A DNA stretch of 64,000 nucleotides, from NCBI GenBank assembly GCA_964036045.1, contig OZ038378.1, positions 144,394,910 to 144,458,909 on the forward strand, given 5' to 3'. Positions 10,099 through 21,419 of the stretch are shown here, piece after piece. The number at the start of each line of letters is the position of its first letter. Positions within the stretch are counted from its first letter, which is position 1. The notes beneath the pieces were generated by a model. It ran no database searches, had not been told where the DNA came from, and worked only from the letters and a program-made list of their open reading frames with translations. A program made the translations under genes and the position numbers. The stretch comes from Eutreptiella sp. 'Long Island Sound 2002'. Taxonomy: Eukaryota > Euglenozoa > Euglenophyceae > Eutreptiales > Eutreptiaceae.

Positions 10099-13000
10099 AT
10101 GCCCCTACAGCCCAGCAGCGCAGAGGGGGAGCCTGGGGAGCGCAGTAGAGCCTTCGTTCCTTTCGCTGCCGATGGGCCGTCATTGGCCCGTGGGGCTTCT
10201 TTTTTCAAGGGTCCGCCCTCCGCATTGCCCCCGGGTGGGGCATGTGGGGGGTGTGGGGGGCGCCCGCCCCAACGGACGTTGGGGCAGCCACAGGGACGGG
10301 GATGGGCGGGTCTGCGTGTGACCTCATCATGAGTTGTGGGGGGGGAGGGGCCGGGGATCGATTGTCAAGTGTAGACCCGTGCAGTCGTCCAGGCTCCCTT
10401 CGGCAAGGCCCTTGCACAAGCGGCTCCCTTGGACCAGGGCCCCCGGACCGACCCCTTTCCCGGCGGTGAAGCGGCTGCTGAAGCTGTTGGAAAGGCTCTG
10501 GTACGAGTTGCCAAGCGTCAAAACAAATCGGTAAATCGGTGGTGGACAGGGGATCTGCAGCCCAAGCAAAGTGCTGTTGCAGCCCCAGTCTGCTGCTGCC
10601 TCCGCTCCCCCATTCCGGCCTCATTTTGCACATTTCCCCATCCCCGTATTCTTCGCATTCGTCGTAAGTGATTGATCTCCGTGTGGCATTCCATTTTGGG
10701 TGGGGGGGTGCCAGTCATGAAATGGCACAGTCCCACAGTGTTGGGGCCTTAGTGTTGGGGGGCCCCAACCATCATTCTTCCATTGTGGCATATCCTGACG
10801 GTGAGGCGGGGGGGTGGGGGGGTAAACAGAGGGACCGCGCCAGGGGCCGAGGGGGGGGGGGGGGGTACCTTCATCCCTGTTCCTCCTTCATACGCTACCC
10901 CTTGACCCTTGCTGTCCATTCCCTGCTGCTCCTAAACCACATTGAGCGCCTGCTGCTAATCCCTTTCCTTGGGGCCACCAACGACCTCACCATCACCCCC
11001 TCTTACCTTCGCTGAGCAGTGGCATCATGTGTCTGTGAAATGAAGCGCAGCCGGGCCCCTTTTTCGGTGAGAAACGCGCTTCGGCCGTTTGTGCCTCCTG
11101 GGCCTCCGGGACTGGCCTTGGGCACAGCAATTATATATGTCATTCCCAGCCTCAACAGAACTGCCACATGGACTGTCCGTGCGACACGCGGAGCACATTT
11201 GTATGAGCAGTTCCCGAACTCCCGTGGCCATGCCCATGCACAGTCCCCCTTGACCTTTTCTATCGCCCCATTTCAGAGATTTTCTGTTGCTTGCCAGGGC
11301 CTCCGTTGATGCCGTTGCCATCGGAGTTTGAACTGTACATCCGCAGTCCCTTTTTTCCACTTCACCAGGGCCTTGGAGTAGGGACTCCGTGGCATGCGCC
11401 TCTGCCGTGGCTGTGGCTGGCCATGGCGGTGCCGGACCTGTGTTCTGCCTGAGGCCCGCCAGTGTCCCCTCCGATGACGGGTCCTTCTTCAAGCCTCACT
11501 GACCTCTGGTCCGACCGCCCGCGCTGCAGTGGCTTTGTGTTGCATTTGAGGGGTGTTCAGGCCACAGACCACCGGAGGCAAACAACGCGGTGCTGTCCGT
11601 GTACCCTCCGCAGCCCCCCCCCCCCCCCCAGGGATGCATTAAAAGGGAAGGGGCCTCAGAGGCGGCCCCAGCAGCGGTTAGGCAGGCGGTTGGAGGAGGT
11701 TGCCAAAGCGGTTGGGGGCGGTTCCTGTCGGTTACAAATGCCGTTGATGCTGGCACTTGGTGTCGGGGAGACAGTGGCTGGGCATAGGCTGGGCGCCCTG
11801 GAGGGGGGGGGGGTACCTCCCCCCTCCAATGCATCCCCCCCCCCCCCCATGGCACCAGCACCAAGAGCACCGGCGTGGGGGCGGTAGCTGGATGAGGGCA
11901 TTGTTGAACAGACCATCCCCCGAGCCCTGCGCTGCCATGACCCATACCCGCGCATTGTGTCCCCCTTCGGAAGAGGGTGCCTGAACATTGTTTGGTCCTG
12001 TGAAGGTAGGGCTCCCAAGTGCTGGCGGGGGACTTGCGAAGGCCGGTGGTCGATCAATAAGTGGGGGTTGGACCGGCCGGGGTCTGCATTGTACTGGATC
12101 ACGCATACAAAAGGGGGGNNNNNNNNNNNNNNNNNNNNNNNNNNNNNNNNNNNNNNNNNNNNNNNNNNNNNNNNNNNNNNNNNNNNNNNNNNNNNNNNNN
12201 NNNNNNNNNNNNNNNNNNNNNNNNNNNNNNNNNNNNNNNNNNNNNNNNNNNNNNNNNNNNNNNNNNNNNNNNNNNNNNNNNNNNNNNNNNNNNNNNNNNN
12301 NNNNNNNNNNNNNNNNNNGCCTTTAAAGGCCAGGTCGGTACCACGGGGGGGGGGGTGGGTCCTTGTATGCGCCCCCCCCCCCGAGTTTTGAGAGATAGTG
12401 TGGGGGCCATAGTACCAACGGCGCCGAATTTTTTTGGCATGGTTAGTTGAACGGGGGACTATGCCTTTGGGCCTTGTTCTGCTCCCTTCGGCCCCCCCCT
12501 CCCCCCACGCCGACCCCCCAAATCCCCCCCCCCCCCCCCGCCGCCGCTTGACAGATAGCGGGGGGTGGGTCGCATCAGGTCCGGTTGTAGTTGCCCCCCC
12601 CCCCCCCCCGGTGGTCGTGTCGGTAATGCATGGTGTCTTTATCCGACACCGATTGCTGATGTCTGACTGACCGCTACGAACTGTGATTGTCTGAATAATG
12701 TAGTCAGACATGATGTTCTGTTTTCTGTTTCAGACACAGAGTGTGTCTTGAGGTTTAACCCGGTTTGGCATAGAGAATACACTTATGCACTTATGCCTGA
12801 CTGTGGAGTGCATTACCTCTGCTTCGCATTTGTCTGTTTTTTTTTAAATTAGCGCCCCCCCCCCCGGTGGTCGGGTATTCTACTGGACACCCCCCTCCCC
12901 GGGCCCCTGGTCCCCTGTGGAGGGCCCTTTGGAAGGCCCTCCGCGCCCATGTGATCCGCATGCAGCACCCCCCCCATGGGGGAAGGGCCACAGGTCTGCG

Positions 13001-13870
13001 CACGTGGGCTTTCATTTGGGGGGTGGTCGGTGGTATTGCTCAGCTGCCAGACCAAAGTAGAGGCTGTCCCCGATGGTTTGGTGTGGGATTCCCAAAGTGG
13101 TCAGGTGAGTGCAAGATCCCCCCCCCCCCCCCCCACCTGGGCCCCAGTAGAAGCAGCCCAACTCTTACCCCATTCAGGGCGGAGGGAAGGGACAAGAACT
13201 GCAACGCACTGTCCGAGTGACACGCACAATCACGGAACTGAGTTGGCAATGAAGGTCGTGAGGCAGGCGCGGCTGGAGCTAAGTGGCGGGTCCACACCTG
13301 ACCTTTTGAGGCCCCCTGGGCCGTGCTCATTAGGTCTTCCCCTGTCCCCCCCGGGGGGGCATGCCATGTTGCCATTCAAGACCAGACCACCAGTCCAGTG
13401 GGTCCAGGGCATTTCATGTGCCCATTGATATGCAAACATCGTGTTTGGTCAATGTGCAGGGCTTTGATGATCAGCTTCTGAGCAGAAGATCTGCGGCAGC
13501 GGCAGCTGGGCTGACTGCAGCCTCTTTGGCAGGCGCACCTGCTCTCGCTGCTGGTATGTTGGCTCCGTGTGTGCCCTGAGAGGGAAACGCGCGCGCAGTG
13601 CACGCAGTGCTATGCGCCATGCGCACGGTGTCTGGGGGCATTTTATGGATGCCAATTTGTTTTGTTTTGGTTTGGGGGCTCTGAACACTACTCTCCCACA
13701 AGCACGACTGCCGCTTGTGGGAGGACAGTGGCATCAACAAGTTGCGAACCCCCACCTCCTCCGGCAAGGGGAGGCACACCTGGAGACCGTTGCCCCTGAG
13801 AAGATGGCTGTGGAGCCCAGCACCGCAGAGCACTTCCGCGGAGGACAACGATGAGGAGGACTCCGAGTAA
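10099..13870 (+). CDS. Unidentified host gene, partial exon model
   Basis: The likely start is ATG 10099. Exon 1, 10099-10210, reads MPLQPSSAEGEPGERS... and ends SFFK. Exon 2, 10385-10530, reads VVQAPFGKALAQAAPLDQ... to AKRQNKS with donor GTAAAT. A later exon, 13460-13553 (GFDDQLLSRRSAAAAAGLTA..., donor GTATGT), joins in phase to a last exon 13821-13870 ending SAEDNDEEDSE and TAA. One or more middle exons are missing from the model, and the assembly gap lies in this interval. The visible protein is Ala-rich, basic in the middle and acidic at its C-terminus. I recognise no family. It begins about 170 bp downstream of the NOC1-like stop on the same strand. Confidence 0.4.
12119..12318. other. 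Assembly gap (200 N)
   Basis: Exactly 200 undetermined bases, flanked by G-run and C-run sequence that is hard to sequence. The round number suggests a placeholder rather than a measured size. It lies within the unidentified gene. Confidence 0.99.
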
Positions 13871-15117
13871 GCGACATGAGATTCTCCAAATGTGAAATGA
13901 AGCGAAACAACCGCCTTGCGGGAATGAGCACCCCGTGAGATGGTGATCTGAACTGCGAAAGGGGCTGGGGCACCTTGTGGGGCCCCTTCTTCGGTGTGAC
14001 AGGCTGTGCCGAAGAGGGCTCTCTTTGGCAGACGAACGCGTGTGGCCGCAGATGGCAGTGGTTTGTTGAGGCCATCAATGATGTAGTGTGTAACTGACAG
14101 TGTGGGTGGGGGACTCTGTCAATGTGGGGCAAGACACCTGCAACACTCAATGCGCCTCCCCCCCCCCCCCCCGCCCCCCGCCCCAAGTGCAATAAAGCAG
14201 GCCAATTGCTGTCTTGTTGTAGCCGGGGGAGGAGTGTCGTGAGACCCTGCCAGGGCCCGGGGGGGGGGGGGGGGCAAGGGATCCCCTGCCTGGCCCAAGA
14301 CCCATATCACTTGTGGACCAGTGTCGCTTAGGCCACTTCGAGGAACGGTAGCGGTCATGGCGGCACAGTTGTGCCCGGTGCCCTGCATCCCAATCCCACT
14401 CACCCTCCGGAGCCATGCAGGCTCATGCAAGCGTCTTGCCCCTGGAGCGGACCCTCCCCCGTGCTGCACTGGGGCTGGCTCTTGCCTTGCTTTGTTGACT
14501 TCGCTGACGGCATCGGGGACACGGGGCATGACCTGGACATCAAATGAAACGAAAGCCATTACACTTTGGCATTGGTGTCCCTGGCTGCGAAGTGGCTGAT
14601 GGCCTGCGGTTGTACCCTGCCACAAATGGGCAGCCAATGCCGTGCAGTCTACCCCCCCCCCCCCCCCCCCAAAGGGGACGCCTGGTCTGATTTCCCTGAG
14701 TTGGTTTCATTCAGAGGTTCACCCAGGCATGGCATAGAGAATAAAGATGCATGTATGCCATGCTGTGGAGCGCATTACCTCAATTTGTATTGCTGTACTG
14801 TCTGTCTGTCTGTACCTCCAATTTTCATTTCCATCCCAATCCTCACTCTCTAAGTAGGTCTCACCCCCCCCAAAGGTTTGTAAAGGCCCCACTCAGCAGA
14901 GCGAGAGCAGTAAGAGCTGCCGACGTGCAGTGCCATGGGCCTGCACCCTCCATCCTGCAAGAAGGTGGAGGTGCGCGGCCTGGTTTCCTTTCGTGGGGGC
15001 AGTGATATGAGCGCCGTCGATGCAGTGGATGCAGTTGCATTGCCGTTGTCCCTCCAGCCAAGGGAGGCCCTGGTGCAGACCAGGCCTTTTAGTCCCCTCC
15101 AGGCACCAACGGTTGAA

Positions 15118-15242
15118 GCATGCTGCAGCATGCCGCAGCATGCCGCAGAATGCCGCAGCATGCCGCAGCACCTAATTTTGGGGCCTGTTGGTGGGGGTTT
15201 TGAAGCATGCTGCAGCACGCCGCAGCATGCAGCAGCACACTG
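15118..15242 (+). repeat. TGCCGCAGCA/TGCCGCAGAA decamer array, part 1
   Basis: Tandem decamers GCATGCCGCA and GCAGAATGCC alternate at 15118-15175, and again after a 30-bp spacer at 15207-15242. Every unit contains the palindrome-like GCATGC/CTGCAG core. A longer array of the same unit lies at 15695. Confidence 0.85.
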
Positions 15243-15299
15243 AAAACTCGGCTCAGACCAAAATATTGATACCATCTTTAAGCACCTGTGCAGTGGAGA

Positions 15300-15365
15300 A
15301 TGATGGTACTCTAGTGGATAGATGCAGTGGCTGTGGTATACAGGTCCCTGATTCAATTCCCAGAG
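15300..15365 (+). repeat. tRNA-like segment with A- and B-box motifs
   Basis: TACTCTAGTGGATAGATGC resembles a pol III A box and TGATTCAATTCCCAG a B box, about 40 bp apart. Acceptor-stem pairing is absent. It resembles the other CTAGTGG...GGGTTCAA sequences in this window and is probably tRNA-derived repeat DNA. Confidence 0.4.
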
Positions 15366-15694
15366 CTGTCAACACGATGTCCTACAGGCAGAGACAGCAA
15401 AGGTCCAGGCTGACCTATTTCCCCCCCTGTTTTTTCTTTCTTGTGGTGTTGTGCTTTGACAGGCCCTTGTTATCTTCACTTTGTCTTCTGATGTCCACTG
15501 TTGAACCCACTGCCGAGGGGACCACACAACCCAAGAGGAACAAGGAGACAACCAGGAGTACCGTTTGCAGTGGGCAATCGGAGAAGGCATTGGGCAGTAC
15601 CTATGTTGTACAGACACCCAGGGTTTGTGTTTGATGTAGCGGTTTGCCACCTTTGAAGCTTTTTGGAAAATTAGGTTACCCCCACCACCGGCTT

Positions 15695-15791
15695 GCAGCA
15701 TGCCGCAGCATGCCGCAGAATGCCGCAGCATGCCGCAGAATGCCGCAGCATGCCGCAGCATGCCGCAGAATGCCGCAGCATGCCGCAGCAC
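15695..15791 (+). repeat. TGCCGCAGCA/TGCCGCAGAA decamer array, part 2
   Basis: About ten uninterrupted 10-bp units alternate between the GCAGCA and GCAGAA forms, in the same orientation as the array at 15118. Confidence 0.9.
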
Positions 15792-16249
15792 AGCAAATTT
15801 TTCTAGGGGACCGTTGGTGCCTGGTCCCCTCCTCTCTACGGAACAGCACGGGGGGCACTGTGTTGTGTGGGGGGGAGGGAGAGGGGGGGGGGGGGGCTTG
15901 TTAGCAATGCCCTCTTCTTGGTGGGGCTCCCACGCAAGTCATGCCCCCCACCGCATTCTGCCCACGTCCGAGGGGCGCCACGGGCGCCATCCCGTGGGGC
16001 TGACCACGGCTCTGCCGCAAAGGCCATCGGACTCCAGTGGCCAACGGGGGAGATTGTCACCCAAAGTCTTCCAGCGGCTTGCACAGTCCAGCCCCACCGA
16101 TAGGGGCTATGCCCCCATGGTACACACAAATGAGCCACTGAGCGGAACATCAATTCATGTTGTGAGGGTCGGAGCAAGTGCAATACCCACTCCAGGAATG
16201 CGTTCAGGACTTCTTCGTGTTGTTTTGCCTTCTTCTTGAGTCATTGCAG

Positions 16250-18143
16250 ACCACCTCTGTGCATATGCAGATGCACCAGCAGTGACCGACAAGGTCTTCT
16301 TTGACATTAGCATCAATGGAGCTCCTTCTGGGCGCATTGTCATTGGACTTTTTGGCCAGAACGTCCCAAAAACCACCGAGAATTTCCGTGCCTTGGCCAC
16401 AGGCGAGAAGGGGTTTGGATACAAAGGCAGCCCCTTTCACAGAGTGATCCCTGGGTTCATGGTGCAGGGTGGCGACTTCACCCGCGGTGACGGACGAGGT
16501 GGCCGCAGCATTTATGGGGCCAGGTCTGTGCTCTGGGTAGAAAGCCTTGTTTGGTGTGCATGTGGATGCACGACTGGGGTTTTGTGGGTCAGGGTGTGTG
16601 TGGGTGGTGGGTATGGGTGTGTGTGTGTGTGTGTGTGTGCGTGAAGAGGCCACATGCATGTGTCACGTTGTGCATACAAGACCCAGTTTGCAGACTATGG
16701 CTGGGTTCCGCAGACTGCTGCCTTGCCTCTCACCCGCCCTCTGTGCCATGAACAATTGAGAGGTGCTGTCAAGATGGCAGTGCACCTCTCTCCTTCCATC
16801 GGGCCTGTGGTGAGTTCAGGACGTTCTGTGCGCCTGCTTCCTGCAGAAAGGCACCTAGTCGCATCCATGGCATCATGATGTCAGTCTGACTGGGCTTTGG
16901 ATTGTGGCCTGACGAGATTCTTTCTGCGACCAGTGCCCGGGCTTGCTCCTGTTTGTGCGGTTTATTTGGTCGCTTTGCGTCGTCCGCGTGTGCGTGTGCG
17001 CATGTGTGCCTGCGGAGGTGTATGCTTTGAAACACTTTACAAATCATCAAGCAAAGCGCAGCTGGCCTCATGGGGATGGGTCGGAGCACGATCTTTACCT
17101 TGGATTCACTGGATGATGCAAGTTGCCCATCGAGCGCTGTGCCTTTGGGCTGGAGGTGAAGATTCCTTTATTGATATTAGACCCTTTGCTGGACTAACAT
17201 TGGCTTGCTTCACGGATTCACCGGCTCTGACCATTCCGGTACATTTTCGCTTATGCGGCACATTTCATTATATATTCTTAAGTCCAACTGTTTGATATTC
17301 CTTTTGATGCATACCGATCATTCCTGTGGTTGCCTGTTGTGTATCTCATTCAAGAGGAAGTGGCTCCACTTCATTGTGCCAGCGAGGCCCCGCTCCACTG
17401 CATCGCACTTGATTGCATGGGCTGTGTGCAGTGTCTGCATGCTTTGATCTTCTGACGCCAAAGAAATGCCAGTGGGGCTGCAGGGCTGTGGGGTATGCAT
17501 CTGGGATTGTCTGAGGGTTGGACTGGACTGGGGAGTCTGAGACTGTGCGCTGCGGGGCTTTGGGATTGTGGGGCTCTGGACTGTGGCACTGTGGCACTGT
17601 GGTGTGGCACTGTGTCACAGTCGTGAAATGGTGGTTGGTGGACTGTGGCGTTGAAAGTGCCGGGCTGCGGACTGTGGACTGTGGGGCTCTGAGGCTTTGG
17701 GACTGTGTGTTGTGAGCGTGGGGCTGATTCATCAATTTCTCCAAATATTAGTGTTGTCGGTTAGATGTGTGTTGTGTGCGCTGCACATTTGCATGTCAAT
17801 ATGGTGGCGCTTTGTTTTTTGCTGCTTCTGGATGCAATTTGTTCTGCACCACCTGTCCTGATGTCATCTGTTTATGCTTCTGCCATGCAGGTTTGATGAT
17901 GAGAATTTCAGTGTCAAGCATACTGAGCCAGGGTTGGTTTCAATGGCAAATGCTGGCCCTGACACCAATGGCTCTCAATTCTTCATCACAGACGTGGCAA
18001 CCCCATGGCTTGATGGCAAACATGTTGTGTTTGGAAAGGTGCTGGAGGGCCTGGATGTGGTGGAGAAGATCAAAAGTGTTGGATCGCGCAGTGGGAAGAC
18101 TTCTGCCCTGGTACTCATTGCTGACTCTGGAGAGCTCGCATAA
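16250..18143 (+). CDS. Cyclophilin-type peptidyl-prolyl cis-trans isomerase (ER/cyclophilin B-like)
   Basis: This enzyme catalyses cis-trans isomerisation of Xaa-Pro bonds. Exons are 16250-16523 and 17891-18143 (stop TAA), joined by a 1367-bp intron that splits the Arg codon in SIYGA-R-FDDENF. The whole catalytic domain is present: [16 protein letters not shown] holds the Arg, Phe, Met and Gln equivalent to CypA R55, F60, M61 and Q63; NGSQFFIT follows; [14 protein letters not shown] holds the Trp and His equivalent to W121 and H126. [19 protein letters not shown] at the start and the end LIADSGELA are closest to cyclophilin B and plant ER cyclophilins. About 11 residues precede the domain in the same exon, and the exon starts in mid-codon, so an upstream exon, probably with a signal peptide, is missing. 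No KDEL-like ending is present. Confidence 0.9.
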
Positions 18144-18539
18144 TGCAGGGACATAAGCTGCCACTGGTTATATATCATTGAGATTTGTTGATGTATCACG
18201 AGAATTGCACCGGATTTCATTTGATTCTGGTGGCCCTATCAAATGGTGATCCAGTTCACACATCAAGTGGTCTACGTGTTTTGCTGTAGCACCACTCAGC
18301 AGCAATTGGTGAAGAAATATTCGGCACAACGATTCGGTTTTTTCAACTGCATTTGTCTGCATTTGTGCATGCTCAAAGTTGATGCAAAATTATTCTACCT
18401 CCTGAAGCTGCTTCATAACAAATAGCATATTTGTGCGTTTTATGTCAAGCCACCAAATGTAGAAAGGCTGGTGCAATATGAATTTATGTGGTGCTTGTTG
18501 CAGGAACGTTTTTGAATTGCGAAATTGGTTGCTGCTGCC
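18144..18539. other. Cyclophilin 3' flank
   Basis: A/T-rich compared with the G/C-run DNA around it, with no open frame of note. It probably contains the 3' UTR, but I saw no certain polyadenylation signal. Confidence 0.5.
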
Positions 18540-18800
18540 AAAAATCACCTCGAAGAGAGGTTGTTAGATCAAGCGCGGGCGCGAGCGCCATATACCCCCC
18601 TTTTTTGGGGTTGTTCGTGTAGCATACCCCAATGTATGGTTTCTAACGTTTAACCCGTTGTAAAATCATCATTTTAGGACCAAAAATGATCCCCCAATGA
18701 TTTTTTGGATTTTGACCCCCGTACCCCCCCGCACCCGGGTACCTCTTTTGGGGGGGGGGTGGGGGTGGGGGGGGGGGGGGGGGGCAAAACTTCTTTTTTT
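18540..18800 (+). repeat. Dispersed repeat, copy 2
   Basis: Same family and orientation as 745-960: AAATCACCTCGAAGAGAGG, then TATACCCCCCTTTTTTGGGG, then a G run. It starts about 400 bp after the cyclophilin stop. Confidence 0.65.
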
Positions 18801-18802
18801 TG

Positions 18803-18885
18803 AGGCATGGCGGTCCGCCGCCGAAAAAACACATTCACTGCTCACACTGCGAGGTTCCTCGAAGGACGGCCGCTATGTACATTTC
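18803..18885 (+). repeat. GGCATGGCGGTCC dispersed repeat
   Basis: GGCATGGCGGTCCGCCGCC followed by AAAACACATTCACTGCTCA and GGTTCCTCGAAGGACGG recurs with a few changes at 57857-57945. It directly follows the dispersed repeat at 18540, so the two may be parts of one larger element. Confidence 0.6.
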
Positions 18886-19234
18886 CCAATGTTTTATATA
18901 AAACCCTGAGGTGCTGAGCACTAACTGAAAGAAACCAAAGGCTCAGGTTTTTATTGTACACGAGTGTACACAAAAGGAAACTTAAAATGTGGCTGGTACT
19001 CGCTGTGGTCACTGCAGGGTGTGTGGATGTGTTCACTGAAGTTGTTTCAGTGAAATGTTGAGTGAAAATTTTTGAGTGAAAAAAATGAGAACTGAATGTG
19101 TCAGGAAAAGACAGTTTGACGGCTCTAGATTGTGGAAAATGGTTGGAAAAGTGAAAACTTGGGAGAATTCCAGACTCTAACCCAAACAGCAAGTGAAGCA
19201 CTGGACCAAAAGACAGTGAAGTGTTGGTCTGTCC

Positions 19235-20732
19235 TTACTGTGGTGCAGCGAACTTGAATCTCCTCAGGAGCAGGTCTGCATGCCTGGCTGAGTATGGAAC
19301 AATTTCCTTCATTTGCTCATTAGTCCAATCCAGGGCGTTTAGAAGGGTTGCTTTATGTGGGCTGTTGAGGGTGGCTTGTAGTTTTTGGCGAAGTCGAGGG
19401 TCTTTAAAGTGCCAGTCTTGAATGGAAGGCGTGTTGTTCTCAGTGGAGTCGCTGGAGTCGTCTTGAAGTTGGGGCATGGACGAAGTACTGCTCCTTCTTT
19501 CAAAGGGGGTGCTTTGGGAGCTCTCATCGTCGGAGTCATCGTCTCTTTCTGAGATTGGTGTTGATGACGAAGAGTTGGTTCCAATTTCATGGTCTTCAGG
19601 GTCATCAAGCTCCGCTTCAGTAGTAGTGTTGTTAATTGAGTTTGAGTGCTGGGCTGTACAATCTGCCTCTTCAAAATCACGTGATCCGACTTCGGTTGCA
19701 CTTGCGCTGTGTGATTCTGATGGAAGGGCGTCTTCGTTCTCCTCTACAGGGTCCTCTACAGCTTGATGTGTATTGTTTGAGCCTGAGAAATGGGTAGGAG
19801 CCGTGAGATCTGTTGCCCATTTTTTTCCGGTTGGCGGCGAAGGCTGATAAATGATGATTTTCGCGGGGTGTTGGTTTTTTTTCCTCTTGAGTGGTTTGTA
19901 GTTTCCTTCTAAGCCTGCAGGTTTCACAGCGGAGAGGTATGTGTAGACCACGGGCGAGATACCAGTTTTTTGTATCTTCGGATTGGGCGAAAGTCGCGCG
20001 GCAGTCTTTGCAAGTCCTTTCATTTTCTCCATCTACACATGGTGGGCGAGCTCGATAATCAGAAAGGTTTGGTTTCTTGCAAACTAAAGTCCACTTCCCA
20101 CATTTGACGGATGAAGAACTTGTGTCGCTTTGCGGCTCGTCTTGGTGTGAAGAAGTAATTTCGGGCGGTGTTTTTCGATCCGAAGAATTGCGGTATTCGT
20201 GGGCAGCATTGTGGCTTTCTGCCTGTGCTCCAGCGAGCGGCATAAATTCTACTGATGAACTTGCTGTCGGTGAGCTTGATCGGCGCGATCTTGGTTGCTT
20301 GCAGGGAGCCGCTGCGGATGTAGAGGGTTGTGGCGGTGGTGGGTGGTGTGGTGAATATATATTAGTGGCTCCGAGTGCTGTGCTCGCTGAGGGTAAGAGA
20401 GTACCTGGTAGAGACACATTCTGAGGTTTGATTTGATCGAAGTTGCTTGGTAGCGTTGTCGCGCTGTCGCGTGGAGCTCGATTCCTTGAAGAAAAACAAG
20501 GAGAAGATGCATATGGGTCATGAGTAGTTGGCGTCTGGTGTTGGTACCAGCAAAGCTTTTGGAAACGACAGTTGTTCTGATACGGGCAGATTTTCGTGCT
20601 GGCGTTGTGTTTCGCTATAAGTTTATTCACGAATAACAGAGTGTCAATCCTCCACTCCTGCGGAACGAGATTGAGGGACGCTGTAATAGTCGCGATTTCT
20701 GGTGCTAATGCATTGGAATGTTCTGGAAACAT
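19235..20732 (-). CDS. Zinc-finger protein gene split across two frames at an A8 tract
   Basis: The upstream frame (20732 to about 19890) encodes a CCCH-like finger, C-x5-C-x5-C-x3-H (CPYQNNC...CWYQH, residues 48-65), a Ser/Pro-rich middle, and a zf-trcl-like domain (CKDC...WYLARG...CETCR, about residues 240-275). The downstream frame (to 19235) continues from about KNQHPAKIIIYQPSPP through an acidic Ser/Asp/Glu-rich region to a charged C-terminus ending RRFKFAAPQ. The frames meet at eight A residues on the coding strand (about 19875-19882): one A fewer would join them into about 500 codons. Beyond the tract the upstream frame degrades into Arg-rich shadow, and before it the downstream frame is weak. 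The cause may be an assembly error, a real frameshift mutation or programmed slippage. Function is unknown; RNA or DNA binding is likely from the fingers. Base composition is more A/T-rich than around the host genes. Confidence 0.6.
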
Positions 20733-20989
20733 TGAAATTGTTGAAGAAATCCTTACGACGACCCATTTTGCAGCTACTGCGAATTGATGTAAATTGTTGT
20801 GACCATTGTGTTGGAGCGCGCGTGGGGCAAAACTTCTTTGCGTATTGTGGCTGCTGTGTGTGTATTTGGACCTGGGTCCTGAAGAACTTTCTTCTTGTAT
20901 ATGGACCCCCTAACCCATGGCCGGGGTCCCGGGTCCCAACTCCAGGTACCCCCAGGCGGCCCCCCCCATATGGCCCCTTGCCGGTGAGG
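20733..20989. other. 5' flank of the zinc-finger gene
   Basis: No gene or clear promoter element is visible. C/G-rich text (GGGGTCCCGGGTCCC) begins near 20920 and leads into the tandem repeats. Confidence 0.4.
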
Positions 20990-21395
20990 ACTTAGCCGTT
21001 TTCACGCTGGATAGGCTGTTTAGTGGTACGTGAGAGTTTTTTGAAATTCGATGTTTCATGAAACCCTTCCGTTGCTCCTAGGATGGGTTTGGGTGATGAT
21101 TTAGTGACAATACAGGTACTTGAGCACCCATGGGGACCCACCTAGTGGCTGCCAAGCCCGTGTAGCCCGTGCCATGGCCCCTCCAAAAGCCCCGAAATTG
21201 CCGTTGTGTAGGCTATTTAGTGACACCTGCAAGATTTGCGGAATTCGCCTCTTTCCAAAACCCTTCTGTCACCCCTAGGATGGGTTTGGGTGGTCATTTG
21301 GTGACGATACGGGTTCTTGAGCACCCATGGGAACCCATGTAGTGGCCACTGGGCCCATCTAGCACGAGCCATGGGCCCCCCAAAAGCTTCAAAAT
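20990..21395 (+). repeat. About 200-bp tandem repeat, two copies
   Basis: CCTAGGATGGGTTTGGGTG, ACTTGAGCACCCATGG or TTCTTGAGCACCCATGG, and AGCCCGTGCCATGG-like landmarks recur in the same order, with starts near 21063 and 21260. The copies have diverged by point changes and small indels. Confidence 0.75.
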
Positions 21396-21419
21396 TGCTG
21401 TTTGTAGGTAGTTCAGTGG

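Larger units (their letters stand above)
13871..16249. other. Intergenic region with decamer arrays; may hold cyclophilin exon 1
   Basis: No gene was modelled here. The cyclophilin CDS must have at least one upstream exon, because its first recognised exon starts with two bases of a split codon. That exon may lie in this stretch, but I could not identify a convincing signal-peptide exon. The region also holds C/G runs, the TGCCGCAGCA arrays and a tRNA-like segment. Confidence 0.5.

Noticed and set aside
15118-15791. CRISPR-like array
   Set aside because: Units are 10-bp direct tandems without unique spacers, in eukaryotic DNA.
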